From NCBI RefSeq assembly GCF_030272615.1, contig NC_081412.1, positions 476,353,657 through 476,417,656 of the forward strand: a DNA stretch of 64,000 nt, in the 5' to 3' direction. This DNA comes from Cryptomeria japonica (Eukaryota > Streptophyta > Pinopsida > Cupressales > Cupressaceae). The notes below the pieces were generated by a model, which had not been told where the DNA came from, did no database searches, and saw only the letters and a program-made list of their open reading frames with translations. Shown in pieces: positions 1 through 10,545 of the stretch; position 1 is the stretch's first letter, and every line of letters starts with the position of its first letter. Made by a program: the position numbers and the translations under genes.

Positions 1-17
1 ATTATGTTTAAAAGGGT

Positions 18-65
18 TAGGATTTAGGATTAGCATATGGTTAGGGTGAGGGTTATAATTATGGT
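18..65 (+). repeat. Degenerate telomere-like tract
   Basis: Several TTAGG and TTAGGG-like units (ggttagg, atttagg, ggttaggg, gagggtta) stand next to each other with drift. They resemble an interstitial remnant of plant telomere repeat (TTTAGGG). The block is short and imperfect. The same repeat recurs on the other strand sense at 9149-9678, on the far side of element E1. Confidence 0.45.
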
Positions 66-296
66 TATGTTAGAGAGAGAAACAAAGGATGCGAAAGGGG
101 GGGAGATAGAGGGGGGAGGGAAGAGAAAGAGTTGTCAAGGAGGGAGGGAGGAGAGAGATGTGGTAAGGGAGGGAGGGAGAGGAGGAGAGAGGATGGAAAA
201 GGAAGAGAGAAAGATTAGAAAGAGTGGGGAGGGAGAGAAAGAGAGAGGCAGACAGAGGGATGGGGTATGGAGGAAGGGAGAGAGGGAGAGCATAAT
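66..296. repeat. Purine-rich (GA/GGA) low-complexity tract
   Basis: Nearly all purine on the plus strand, made of GA, GGA and GGGA runs. Open frames across it on either strand encode only Glu/Arg/Lys/Gly or Ser/Leu/Pro repeats and are not genes. 297-335 is ordinary sequence with nothing recognised. Confidence 0.85.
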
Positions 297-335
297 GGTT
301 TATTATTTTCATCCTTGAACCTGATGCTCACTCTT

Positions 336-569
336 AGGGGATGATCTAAACTTATTTTTGTAAGCAGTATTGGAATTGTCTTTTATATTGTAATAATGGT
401 TCATCTTGCCCCTTACAACACCATACGACCCCTTAGGACATCATATGACCCCTTACAACACCATACGATACCTTAGCATATCATATGGTCCTACTTGGGG
501 TGGTATGGTGTGCTAAGGGATCATATGGTATTGTAAGGGGTCATGTGGGTCCTAAGGGTCATATGGTGT
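336..569. repeat. Satellite-like repeat, left part (target of E1)
   Basis: The block around 348-405 (a stretch with cttatttttgtaag and a later ggttcatcttg) reappears at about 8372-8432. If E1 and one target copy are removed, the two copies lie about 244 bp apart, so this looks like tandem monomers. Each monomer has short subunits of about 19-20 bp based on CCATATGACCCCTTAGGA, first in one orientation (407-490) and then inverted (490-569). E1 is inserted at its right edge and duplicates GGTGT (565-569). Confidence 0.7.
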
Positions 570-1806
570 TGTAATGGTGAGAAAATGGTGAATGATAAAT
601 CAAGAAGGAAAACTACCTTTTCCCTCAAAGAGAGATGAGAGTTTCTCTATCGATTACCATTCAAGCACTTTTCACCATTACTTTAGGAAGGGGGAGAAGG
701 ATAATTCACTAGATTCAATCTCTCCACACAAAGATGGTAGATTGAATTTCGAATGAATTGGGAATGCTAAGTTGATCCCCTCTCCTTTGTTTGATTTAGA
801 AAGGAAATTGATTGAATTATGTAGTGAAACAGTGACAAAGAACTGATTATAACTTGAGATCGGAATATGGGATGAATTTGTGCACTCGGATCTGGCATTA
901 AAATGTCAAGACGAAGTCGCCCTGTGAATTTGAGGAAAAATTGCCCAGACTGTGGTGGGAATGTACACAGTCCTTCAAAAAATCCACGAAAAGAAAAGGG
1001 TTTTTCCACCTCTACAAATAGAGCCCGAATCAAAAAGTACTTCTATAAACCTACAACATACACACAAAAAAGAGAAAAATGGGTTGGGATTAAGGATTTG
1101 TCTTTAGGTCAAACCCCAATTTTGGAATTAACCAAGTAATGAAAGAAAGTGCTTGCAAGTAGATGTAAATGAAAGACTGAATTGTAAATCACCTCGAGGG
1201 AGGTTTTAGTAGCAATGTTGATAGAAATGCTTGTGTGGAATTAAACATTGGAATCAATCTCCTCTTCAATGGTTGAATCATTGACTTGAATGCAACACCT
1301 AGCCTTGAAGGGAGACTTGAGAATGCTCAATGCTGGAAAAGAATGCTTGAATTCTTGAATTCTTGATTGGTTGTGAATTTATCACTCATCCAACTTATTT
1401 AACTAATTCAAATGAGAGGAATAATTCCCCTTAAATACATGTTAGTGGATTTGATATCATCACGGGCTGACATCGAGGGAGTTTCCTCCTTGAGGCACAA
1501 CCCACAATGCATGCTCTAGGAAGGGTCTTGCCCCAAAATAGGGTAGGGACAGGGGTGCCATGCCCTTGTTCTAGAAGGAAAAGGGAACCATGCCCCTATC
1601 CAAAGGGGGATAGTGGCACCACGCACCTATCTTACCCCACTCTCTAGAGAAAAATGTGGTTGGGGTGATGTAGAGGCCAAGGAAGAAGTTTTTTTTGCAA
1701 GTCGAGTAATCTTCGGTCTCTGACCAGGATAGAGGATTTGAGTTTGCATGCATGACGACCCTAATGCAATCGAAAATTGCTAGGGTCATAGTTTTATGAC
1801 ACTACA
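570..1806 (-). repeat. E1 3' LTR
   Basis: 1,237 bp, TG...CA bounded (TGTAATGG at 570, CACTACA ending at 1806). It matches 7169-8347 along its length with scattered changes. It contains a 7-bp stem-loop, GACTGTG 948-954 with CACAGTC 966-972, and a degenerate copy of the U5 palindrome at 1094-1117. Short open frames inside are LTR sequence, not genes. Confidence 0.9.
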
Positions 1807-1821
1807 TTTAGCCCCAACTTT
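1807..1821 (-). other. E1 polypurine tract
   Basis: Read on the minus strand, a purine-rich run (GTTGGGGCTAAA) directly abuts the 3' LTR start. E2 has the equivalent run at 48098-48112. This is the expected plus-strand primer site for reverse transcription. Confidence 0.65.
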
Positions 1822-2555
1822 AGCGGGAGTATAAGTGTACATCAACACTGTCGGTAAAGTACAAGGAAACAAGATTGAAAGACTTCTACCACGTTAAGGA
1901 GGCAAGATGCACCAAGCCCCCAGTGGACTTAGGATCTTATGACTTCAATTGACAAAGTAAAAGGGAAGATCAAGAAGGGGAGAACCATGACTACATGTAG
2001 AAAAGTTCCCTTCACTATGAGTCATGAAAGCAAGGATACTAAACATCACAAAGAAAAAACAAAGTTCACTAAGTAGTTCTAAGTATCACAAGAAGGAAAG
2101 TATGAGCGGAGTGTATGCCCCCACATTAAAGAGATTGCATGTTCCTTATCGAGAGCAATTGATTTAAGGTAGGATACACCCAAGAGAGAAAGAAAGAGAG
2201 AATGTTATCGCAAGGATTTAGCCCCCAATCAAGGAATAAACCCAAGGATAATGAACACAAAACAAGAGGTAGTGTCTCTTTCCTTAGGGTCAGTATGTTG
2301 TATGATAACACATGTATACATGTATGTATATGCATATAATAATCTTCATTCCCTAAAGAAGGAAACTACCTTAGAATATAGGGAAGAGAGGATGTCTTTT
2401 GATTCAACATGAAAGAGACCAAAAAAAGATCTCAATGCTTTGCATCATCCCCAAGTAGACATTAAGGGAACAATAGAAGAACATGGTTACACATAGAAGA
2501 GTGGTCACAAAAGAGAAAGAAAAGAGAGAGAGAAAGATCTACAATGCTAATATTG

Positions 2556-5500
2556 CTAGTCTAGCACGCCATCCACCTCCCAATCTTGCTGATCACTATT
2601 TCAAGAAGAAGAGCAACATGCTAGAGGAGAGATAATGAGCATAGTAGATGGAGCTATCACAAGATCCAAACAAGGACTATGCTCATGTTGTAAGTCACTT
2701 TATTTGATTCTAGGAGCTAGGATTAGGGTTTGTGAAAACTCATCCGATAAATGTTTGTTAGCATCAACATACTCATACTCACTATCAGAAGCATTAGGAT
2801 TTGTATTACCATTATGAATAACATTTTCACCCATTTCTTCATCAAATTTTAAAGAAAGAGGAGCAAGAACATGAATAGGAGTAAAACCATCACGTGTTTT
2901 ATGTAATTTATGATTTGGAGATGTAGGCTGAACATATTACTTAGGAGAAAAGGGAATCATGTCAATTGTTGGAGTCTGAGGAGATTGAGTATTTTGAGGG
3001 ATAGCTTCACAAGCTCAAACACGACGTCTTCATCGTTGCTCTCTCACACAAAAATTTTGTCGAGTATTAGTGGAAGGCTCATAAGGAGGAGGAATACTTT
3101 AAAAAGTAGGAACGCTTTTCTCCTTAATAGTGGAAGGTTTAGGATGAGGTCTTTTTGGTTGAACAATAGGATAAGTAGGCCTCTTCTCTCGATAAGAGGA
3201 AGGAGGTGGAATTGTGCCATAGAAAGGAGGAATATTAGGTATAGGAAGGAGACCAAACCCATTATGAGGAGGAGGTATAGGTATAACCTTAGGAGGAATA
3301 TTGTTGCTCTCCTTTAGAGAAGGTAAAGTCACATACATACGGGTAGGTTGACAATCTTCCTTAGGAGGGAGATTAGTTCTATCCGCGAGAGGAAGAAGCT
3401 CATCTTGAAGAATAATGGGAATGTCAAGTGTTGGAGATATAGGCTGACTTAAGGATAGGTTCATATCATTCTTCCATTTTTTATAAGATTGAAAAAGAGC
3501 ATCACTCCTTGATGGAAGAGATTGAAATTGTTTAAGCCAAAAGAGATCAATAGGAACACCAGGGATTCTTTCAGATGCATGAAATAATCTATGGCTCATA
3601 GTTAAGATTTCTCCATTGTGTGGAAATTTAAGAAACTTGTGGATTAAAGAAGAAATAGCCTTCATGGAAGATAGCCAAGGATAGCCCAACTTCACATGGA
3701 ATTTCTCAGAAGAAGGTATGATAACAAAGTCAAAATCCACGGATTTAGTATGAACTTCAACATGAAGGGTGATAGAACCAATGGTAGGAGAAGAGAAGCC
3801 ATCAAATAACTCCACAACCACATTAGAAGTATCATATATTGGTTTATGCAATTTTAAAGTAAAAAGATACTCTTCAATTATGACATTAACCATGTAAGAG
3901 AGATCAATCAAGGCACCACAAAAAGGGATATCCTTAACCTTTTCAACTATGTATAAAGGGCCATCGGGTGCTCTAATGGTCTCACTAGGGTCAAATGTAA
4001 TACAAGGATCCATAGGCATATCTTGTGTTTCTACCATATTAACCAAGTTTGGAGCCATAGAGGTGAATTCGTCAAAAGTGAGAGAATAAGGCACAATCTC
4101 AATAACGTTAGAAGTGTGAGATGGCAAGGGATCAGTGAAAATCTTAAGATTTTGATTAGGAGTGATTGATTTATTCCCTTTATCATTCACACCTACCACA
4201 TATATAGTATTATTATTATCAATCAAGTCTTGAACCTTATTTTTCAATGCAAAACATTTCTTAGTATCATGACCAGGTTGATGATGAAATTGGGAAAAGG
4301 AATTGTTATCAAAATAAGGAGAAGCAAGTTTGGAAGGATCAATTTATTTTATAGGATGAATTTTGATAACATTTATGTGCAATAACTAAGACATAATACT
4401 ATGTAAAGATTCATTCAAAGGAGTATACTATCTTTCTCTTTGGAAAAAATTAGAAAGAGAAGGTACACCTGTTGCAGCATTCGCACGGTTGTTGTTGATT
4501 GGATCATTGAACTTGATGAATTGTTTTGCTGGTTTGAACTTTACAAATGGTTGTTAAACACTCTCCCTCCTATCACTCGGAGCCATAAGAGTGGATTGCT
4601 CCATTTGACTCATAACCAGTTGATAATTATGGAGTGTTGCGCACAACTGCGGAAAGGAAGTAAACTCAAACAAAAAAAGCTTTTCCCTAATATCTTTTTG
4701 CAAATTAGAAATGAAAATTCTTTAAATATCATTATCGCGTACATGAAAAGAAATTTGAGCACAAAAATGATTATATCTATCAATGAAATCAATCACTTTT
4801 TCTTTAACACCTTGTTTACAATGCATTAAATCAGTCAAAGTGATTTTAGGACCAATGTTGTTTTGAAATTGTTGGATGAAAGCATTTGCTAGTTGTTGAA
4901 AGGAAGTGATAGAATAAGAAGGAAAAGAGCAATACCATTGTAAGGCCTTATCTCTTAGTGTTCTTGTAAACAATTTTGCAAGTAGTCATTGATCATAAGC
5001 AAAATCAATACACAAGGTTTGAAATGTTTTGACATGCATAAGAGGATCACCTTTTCCATTATAAAGTTCCAATTGAGGGATCTCCACATGTTTAGGTGGT
5101 GTAGCTTTAACAATATCAAGATAAAGTGGGCTCACAACATCAAAGGTAGGCACACTAAGCTTGGATTGACTCTTAGAAGCAATTTGTTTTTGTAAGGAAG
5201 AAATGGTTTGAGCAAGATTGTTAATTGCCATTTCAGTAGAAGAATTGATGTTACACATAGGTGATTGAGAAGGTGGTGTGATGTTGTTGAAAGAAGGCAT
5301 GGACTGAGAATAAGGTGGTGGGACATTATGATAAGTAGGCATTGGTGATGATTTGGTAGGAAAAGGGACACTTAAAGGAGGAATAAAGTTGTTGAATGAA
5401 TTGCCCCCTTGTGTCACACTGAGTGGTTGAGGAATAGTAGGAATTCTCATGGAAGACATAGGTTAAGATGGATGTTTAAATGAATAAGAAGGATTGCCCC

Positions 5501-6044
5501 CATGACCTATGGCTATAGGAATGACATTTTGAGTTGAAGTAGCCATGATATTAGATGTGAAAGTAGGAGTAATAGTCATAGGATTAGTTAAAGGAATAGA
5601 GGAATTGACTTGTGTTAAAGGTTGTGAGTAACCTAGGGTTTCGGCACAACTCTTGATAGGCATGACATTAGAATCAACAATATGTGCAATGCCACACAAT
5701 ATATCAATTCCATTCTTATCACTTTGAAGCATGCACTTAAGACCTTCAATTAATAGAAGAGCTTCACTATTAGGGTACTCTTGGGACATCCATTATTTAA
5801 AGTTGTCAAATTGATTGTCCAATGTAGAAAGTTGATCTAAAGAAACCCTAGTTAAAGCTTCTTCTTAATCATAAGATCCATCAATAGGCACATGATTAGG
5901 ATAGGAATAATTAGCATGATCCTCATTAATGAAGTCACCCAAATTAGGCTCCATCTCCTCGGTAACTAAACCTTCGGAAGCCTTAATTATAATGATTCGT
6001 TTAATGGGGATAAGATAGGTAGGACTAATAGTGGTAAAACTCAT
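2556..6044 (-). pseudogene. E1 gag / protease-like polyprotein, broken
   Basis: Start ATG at 6044 (MSFTTISP), matching the start of the E2 frame at 52272, and the same final residues (GVLD then stop) at 2556-2558. The N-terminal segment lies at about 5463-6044, a Pro/Ser/Asn-rich linker at 4986-5459, and the retrotransposon Gag domain at about 4550-5100. That Gag domain includes LRDKALQWYCSFPSYS and FIQQFQNNIGPK. The protease-like region (LIDLSYMVNVI, then LGYPWLSSMKAIS) is at about 3600-3960. The frame is cut by several stops and frameshifts, for example around 4250-4720, 4980 and 5460. The aspartate is kept but the glycine of a normal retropepsin D-S/T-G or D-G-G motif is absent. No polymerase follows. 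It is dead as a coding unit. Confidence 0.85.
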
Positions 6045-7150
6045 GCACTAGAGAGAAAATTTAAATTTTGAATTGTAGAACAAAGTTTACAAAATTGAAT
6101 AATGCAAAATGCAAGGTAATAATGATTACACAATTTGAACTTTGTTGGGGGAAGAGGATGACACAATTTCCAAAAATGAAAGGAAATTGGAAATTTTAAA
6201 ATTAGGGCCAAGGGAATACCACTTAATTTTAAAATTAGAATTTTTAAAATCAAGGCAAACAATAATTAACCTCATAATTTTAAAAAAATTCTTGAAAGTT
6301 TAAATGTTGAATTTTGAAGGTATTTCTGATTCTAGAGGGTTCAAAAATCGATAAAATCAGCCAATCTTCTGAATTTAGGCTATTAAATAAAGTCATAAAA
6401 GTCTCTCGAAATTCCAGGAAAAAAGTCGAGGACCGTGGTGGGAGCGCATATTGTCCTACCAACTTTTTTTGAAATTTTTTAGGGATGGATACTACGATGA
6501 TTTTAAAGCTAACCCCAAAAAATTGGTGAATTTTACAATCTCTAGATGGGCGAAATGAAGGCGCAAATGTGAAAATAGGACCCTATTAGGGTTTTGAAGA
6601 AAAAGAGGATTTGAATTGCAATTTTGAAAAGGGTCAAACCTAATGGATAGGGACACTTTGAAAAATATTTATAAATCAGAATGTAACTAAAATTGATTTG
6701 AAATTCACACAAAATCCAATTGATTTTAAAAATTAGGGTTTGATGACCTAACCACTTAATTTTGAAATTTGAATTTTGGGAAAAAGGGGGAAAATTGAAA
6801 ATTTGAATTGTAGGATTGAAGACAAATCTAAGAACAAACAGAAATCTGAAAATTAAATGAAAATTGAATTTTGGCACAAGTTCAAGATGATATTTTTAAA
6901 TTAGGGTTTTAACAAGTAACCTCTTAATTTTGTAAATTTTAATTGCAAATTGAACAAGACAATGAGGAAATTGAATTTGACAATCAAGACAATTTTCAAA
7001 TCTAAGATAACCACAAGCAATTTTTACAAATCACAAGTTCAATTTTAATTTTAAAACCTAAGATTTTTAATCAATTAACCACTAAGTTTGCAAAAAATTG
7101 AAACTTGTAAATGAAAAATATGCAAATTGGCTCAAAGGAAAGCATGCAAT
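6045..7150 (-). other. E1 5' leader, non-coding
   Basis: A-rich and T-rich untranslated leader between the primer-binding site and gag. It includes one copy (about 6335-6490) of a block that is present twice in the E2 leader, with a decayed GGACCGTG stem arm at 6430-6437. No coding potential was recognised. Confidence 0.6.
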
Positions 7151-7165
7151 ATGTCGGGTTCACCA
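7151..7165 (-). other. E1 primer-binding site candidate
   Basis: On the minus strand, TGGTGAACCCGACAT begins 3 nt inside the 5' LTR edge. It starts with the TGG expected to pair with a tRNA CCA end. It is not the initiator-Met type (TGGTATCAGAGC) used by the copia elements here. E2 has the same site at 53436-53450. The tRNA donor was not identified. Confidence 0.6.
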
Positions 7166-7168
7166 AAA

Positions 7169-8347
7169 TGTAATGGTGGGAAAATGGTGAATGATAAATC
7201 AAGAAGGAAAACTACCCTTTCCCTCAAAGAGAGATGAGATTTTTGCTATCGATTACCATTCAAGCACTTTTCACCATTACATTAGGAAGGGGGAGAAGGA
7301 TAATTCACTAGATTCAATCTCTCCACACAAAGATGGTAGATTGAATTCTGAATGAATTGAGAATGCTAAGTTGATCCCCTCTTCCTTGTTTGATTTAGAA
7401 AGGAAATTGATTGAATTATGTAGTGCAAAAGTGACAAAGAACTAATTATAACTTGAGATCAGAAAATGAGATGAAGTTGTGCACTTGGATCTAGTAGTAA
7501 AATGTCGAGATGAAGTCACCCTATGGATTTGAGGAAAAGTTGCTCGGACCGTGGTGGGTATGTACACAATCCTCCGAAAAATCCGTGAAATGAAAAGGGT
7601 TTTTCCACCTCTACAAATGGAGCCCGAATCTGAAAGTAAAGTTGTGCACCTGCAACCTACACACAGAAAAGAGAGAAAATAGGTTGGGATTGGGGGTTTG
7701 CCTTTAGGCCAAACCCCAGTTTTGGAATTAACCAAGTAATGAAAGAAAGTTCTTGCAAGTAGATGTAAATGAAAGACTAAATTGTAAATCGCCTCAAGGG
7801 AGGTTGTAGTAGAAATGTTGATAGATGTGATTTTATGGATTTGAACATTGGAATCAATCTCCTTTTTAATGGTTGAATCCTTGACTTGAATGCAACACCT
7901 AGCTGTGAAGGGAGCCTTGAGAATGCTCAATGCTGGAAAAGAATGATTGAATACTTGAATGCTTGATCACTTGTGAATTTCCCACTCATCCAACTTGTTG
8001 AGCTTATGCAAATGAGAGGATGAATTCTCCTTAAATACATGTTAGTGGATTTGAATTTTGTCACGGGTCAACAGCAGGGGAGTTTCCCACTTGAGGCATA
8101 ACTCACAATGCATGATCTATGAAGGGTCCTACCCCAAATTAGGGTAGGGATAGGGGTGCCACACCCCTGTCCTACCCCTTTCTCTAGGGAAGAATGTGGT
8201 CAGGATGATGCAGAGGCCAATGAAGAAGCGGTTTTTGCAAGCCAAGAAATCTTTGGTCTCCAATCAGGCTAGAGGATTCAAGTTCACATGCGTGAGGACC
8301 CTATTTCAATCAAAACATTGCTAGTGTCACAATTTTATGGCACTACA
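7169..8347 (-). repeat. E1 5' LTR
   Basis: 1,179 bp, TGTAATGG to CACTACA. It holds GGACCGTG 7546-7553 facing CACAATCC 7565-7572 (two mismatched pairs). It also holds the U5 palindrome GGGGTTTG 7693-7700 with CAAACCCC 7710-7717. A TATA-like GTATTTAAGG (minus strand) lies at about 8029-8040. Confidence 0.9.
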
Positions 8348-8765
8348 GGTGTGCTTAGGGCCCATGTGATTTGGACTTATTTTTGTAAGTAGTATTGGCA
8401 CAACTTTTTATATTGTAATAATGGTTCATCTTGCACCTCAGGACACCATATGAACCCTTAAGACACCATACGACCCCTTAGGACACCATATGACCCCTTA
8501 GGACACCATATGATGCCTTAAGATATCATATTGTCATACTTGGGGTTGTATGTTGTGCTAAGAGCTCTTATGGTGTCGTTAGGGGTAATGTGGGGTCCTA
8601 ATGGGGCCACACATGTGTTAGAATACCATATGACCCCATAAGACACTATACAACCCCTTAAGACATCATATGGTCTAAAAGGTTCATATGGTGTGCTAAG
8701 GGGTCATATAGTGTCTTTAGGGGTCATGTGGAGTCCTAGTGGTTCAATATAGATTTCTAATATTC
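8348..8765. repeat. Satellite-like repeat, right part
   Basis: Continuation of the 336-569 repeat after E1. It contains several direct copies of a CATATGACCCCTTAGGACAC-like subunit (8445-8520), then inverted copies (8560-8605), then the alternation again (8625-8745). Together the inverted subunits could fold into a long hairpin. It begins with the right-hand target duplication GGTGT. Confidence 0.7.
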
Positions 8766-9148
8766 CTTGTTCATGGAGGCCTAACTCTTTTCCTTGAAAA
8801 TATATTTTTTAATAAATTATATTACTAATGGGATACTTTTTTCTTTTAAAACAAGATGCAATTAAATTTTGAGGAGGGTCGATACGGAATGAATGATAGT
8901 CTCGTGAAGTAAACTGGATTGGATCAAAGTGGAGAAACCCATTTGATAAGTATGAGGTTCATGAATATTTTGGATAGCTTTGAGGCATGGATAAGTTGGA
9001 CTGGTATGATTGATAGGTTTGTTTAGATGAAGTGGTTTTGTAAGAGAATGAAGGTTGGTATGATAATGATGTTGATTGGCTTGGAGGTTGGTCTGATGGT
9101 TGGGGTTTGTAAATCACTATCGTAAACCTAAACCAAATCACAATCATA
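8766..9148. other. Unassigned intergenic sequence
   Basis: AT-rich sequence followed by a GGT/TTGGT-rich part (9045-9115). The minus-strand frame at 8959-9147 is a low-complexity Ser/Gln/Tyr run and has no recognisable domain. Nothing else seen. Confidence 0.5.
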
Positions 9149-9678
9149 ATGGTAATCTTAACCTTAATCCTAACTTTGACCCTAACCCTAGACCTTGCAA
9201 ATCTAAATATTCACCCTACTCCTAATTATAATTTTGATCCCAACCCTAATAGTAATTCCAAGCTTACCCTTAATGCTAACCAAAACCCTATTCATAAACT
9301 CAAAACCTATTATAATTATAATCCAAACCCTAACCCTAACCATAATTCTACCACTAACCCTAAGTACATAATTCTCACCATGACATTAAACCCTAACCAT
9401 GACTATAAATATTGAAATCTTAACATTAAACCCTAATCCTAATTATAATAATAAATATAAACCAAACACTAACCCTAATTCTAACCCTACCCCTCATTGT
9501 AACCCTAACCCTAATTCTCACCATGACCATGATATAAACCCTAGCCCTAATTATAATAATAAATATAAACCAAACCCTAACCCTAATGCTAATCCTACCC
9601 CTCATTGTAACCCTAACCCTAATTCTCACCATGACCATGATATAAACCCTAACCCTCATTGTATCCCTAACAAAGGTT
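9149..9678 (-). repeat. Interstitial degenerate telomere-like array (CCCTAA)n
   Basis: Dozens of CCCTAA and CCTAAT units with drift. A longer unit of about 113 bp is repeated at about 9428-9540 and 9541-9655, containing tataataataaatataaac, a CCCTAACCCTAA run and caccatgaccatgatataaa. Frames on both strands encode Asn/Pro or Arg/Val repeats and are not genes. It is far too degenerate to be a working telomere. Confidence 0.75.
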
Positions 9679-9944
9679 GAAGCTATAGATGTTTTCTTAT
9701 AAAAAATTTCACAATAGCACCCTAGATAAAATGTCTATTCCCACCTATCGAATGTGAATGTTGTGAAGCATATTTATCCTAATTATCCCAAAAACAATCA
9801 CATGGGTTTGTTCATATCCTTATATATTTGTATATGATCCATACCTCATAAGCCTTTAGAACAAGTTTTAAGATAGCATGTGCAATCAATGAGGACCTCT
9901 GTCCATATGCTATCCGTTGTTTTGCAAGAGTCAAAAAATAAAGG
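9679..9944. other. Unassigned intergenic sequence
   Basis: Ordinary AT-rich sequence. No ORF, repeat or element end recognised. Confidence 0.5.
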
Positions 9945-10290
9945 ATGTGAAATGGAAAACATTTCGCTATTTCACAGAGTCTAAAAATGAAGGGTGCAAA
10001 ATAGAAAAGCTATCGTTGTTTCACAGGAGCTAAAATAATGATTTGTGAAATAGTGAAGACATTGCTAGTTTGTGAAATACGAAATTGAGAATTACAAAAT
10101 AGTGAAGACATTACCAATTCACGAAAGACAAAAGTGAGGATTGTGAAATAGCGAAGAGATCGCCATTTCGCAAAAGACAAAAGTGATAATTGGGGAATAT
10201 AGAAATCAACTCTATTTCATGAAGGGCATAAACTACCACTTGTGAATTGGTGAAAAGGTCACCATTTCACAATGACGAATAAAGTGGGTT
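9945..10290. repeat. Minisatellite of about 50 bp with internal dyads
   Basis: About six or seven drifted units built from TGTGAAATAGCGAAGA, then ATCGCCATTTCAC, then AAAGACAAAAGTGA. The first and second parts are inverted copies (GTGAAAT against ATTTCAC), so each unit can form a small hairpin. The best units are at about 10095-10190. No coding sequence. Confidence 0.65.
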
Positions 10291-10309
10291 TGTAAAATGT
10301 CATCAACAG

Positions 10310-10317
10310 TATTTAAG
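10310..10317 (+). promoter_or_regulatory. Possible TATA box upstream of the 10546 coding unit
   Basis: TATTTAAG lies about 235 bp before the first ATG of the unknown coding unit, with no other ORF between. This is a weak call from the motif and its position only. Confidence 0.2.
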
Positions 10318-10545
10318 CAGATAGTGCACACATGTGGAGGCTAAAAAGAATTAAATGTTGTGAACTTGAATTAAGGAGATGACATTCAATTTAAATCACA
10401 TCAAAAGTGAAAATTGAGTGTTAAAGAAGTGCGGAAGTGAGAGCCGAGCTGGTGTAAGAAATCATGGGGAGTTGGGAGCTGCAGACAGAGCTGAACAAGA
10501 AAGTCCATTTTCTTCTTCACTGCTCAAATTGCATTTAAAATAAAA

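Larger units (their letters stand above)
570..8347 (-). mobile_element. E1: gag-pro-only LTR retrotransposon, complete but decayed
   Basis: Direct repeats 570-1806 and 7169-8347 both start TGTAATGG and end CACTACA. They are flanked by a perfect 5-bp duplication GGTGT (565-569 and 8348-8352). Coding sequence, primer-binding site and polypurine tract all place the 5' LTR at the high-coordinate end. The internal region (1807-7168, about 5.4 kb) holds a leader, one broken gag/protease-like frame and a 3' non-coding stretch (1822-2555). I see no YVDD reverse transcriptase, RNase H, HHCC or DDE integrase motif. It is therefore a non-autonomous element of Ty3/gypsy type, by its Gag, which would need enzymes supplied in trans. 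The LTRs differ by many substitutions and by 58 bp in length, so it is older than E2. Confidence 0.88.

Noticed and set aside
37-318. Small plus- and minus-strand ORFs in GA-rich sequence
   Set aside because: Composition alone (purine repeats) keeps the frames open; the products are Glu/Arg/Gly or Ser/Leu/Pro repeats.
3099-3317. Plus-strand and alternate-frame ORFs opposite the E1 and E2 gag-pro frames
   Set aside because: Shadows of the minus-strand polyprotein.
9149-9680. ORFs on both strands over the telomere-like block
   Set aside because: CCCTAA repeats read as Asn-Pro or Val-Arg repeats; not protein genes.
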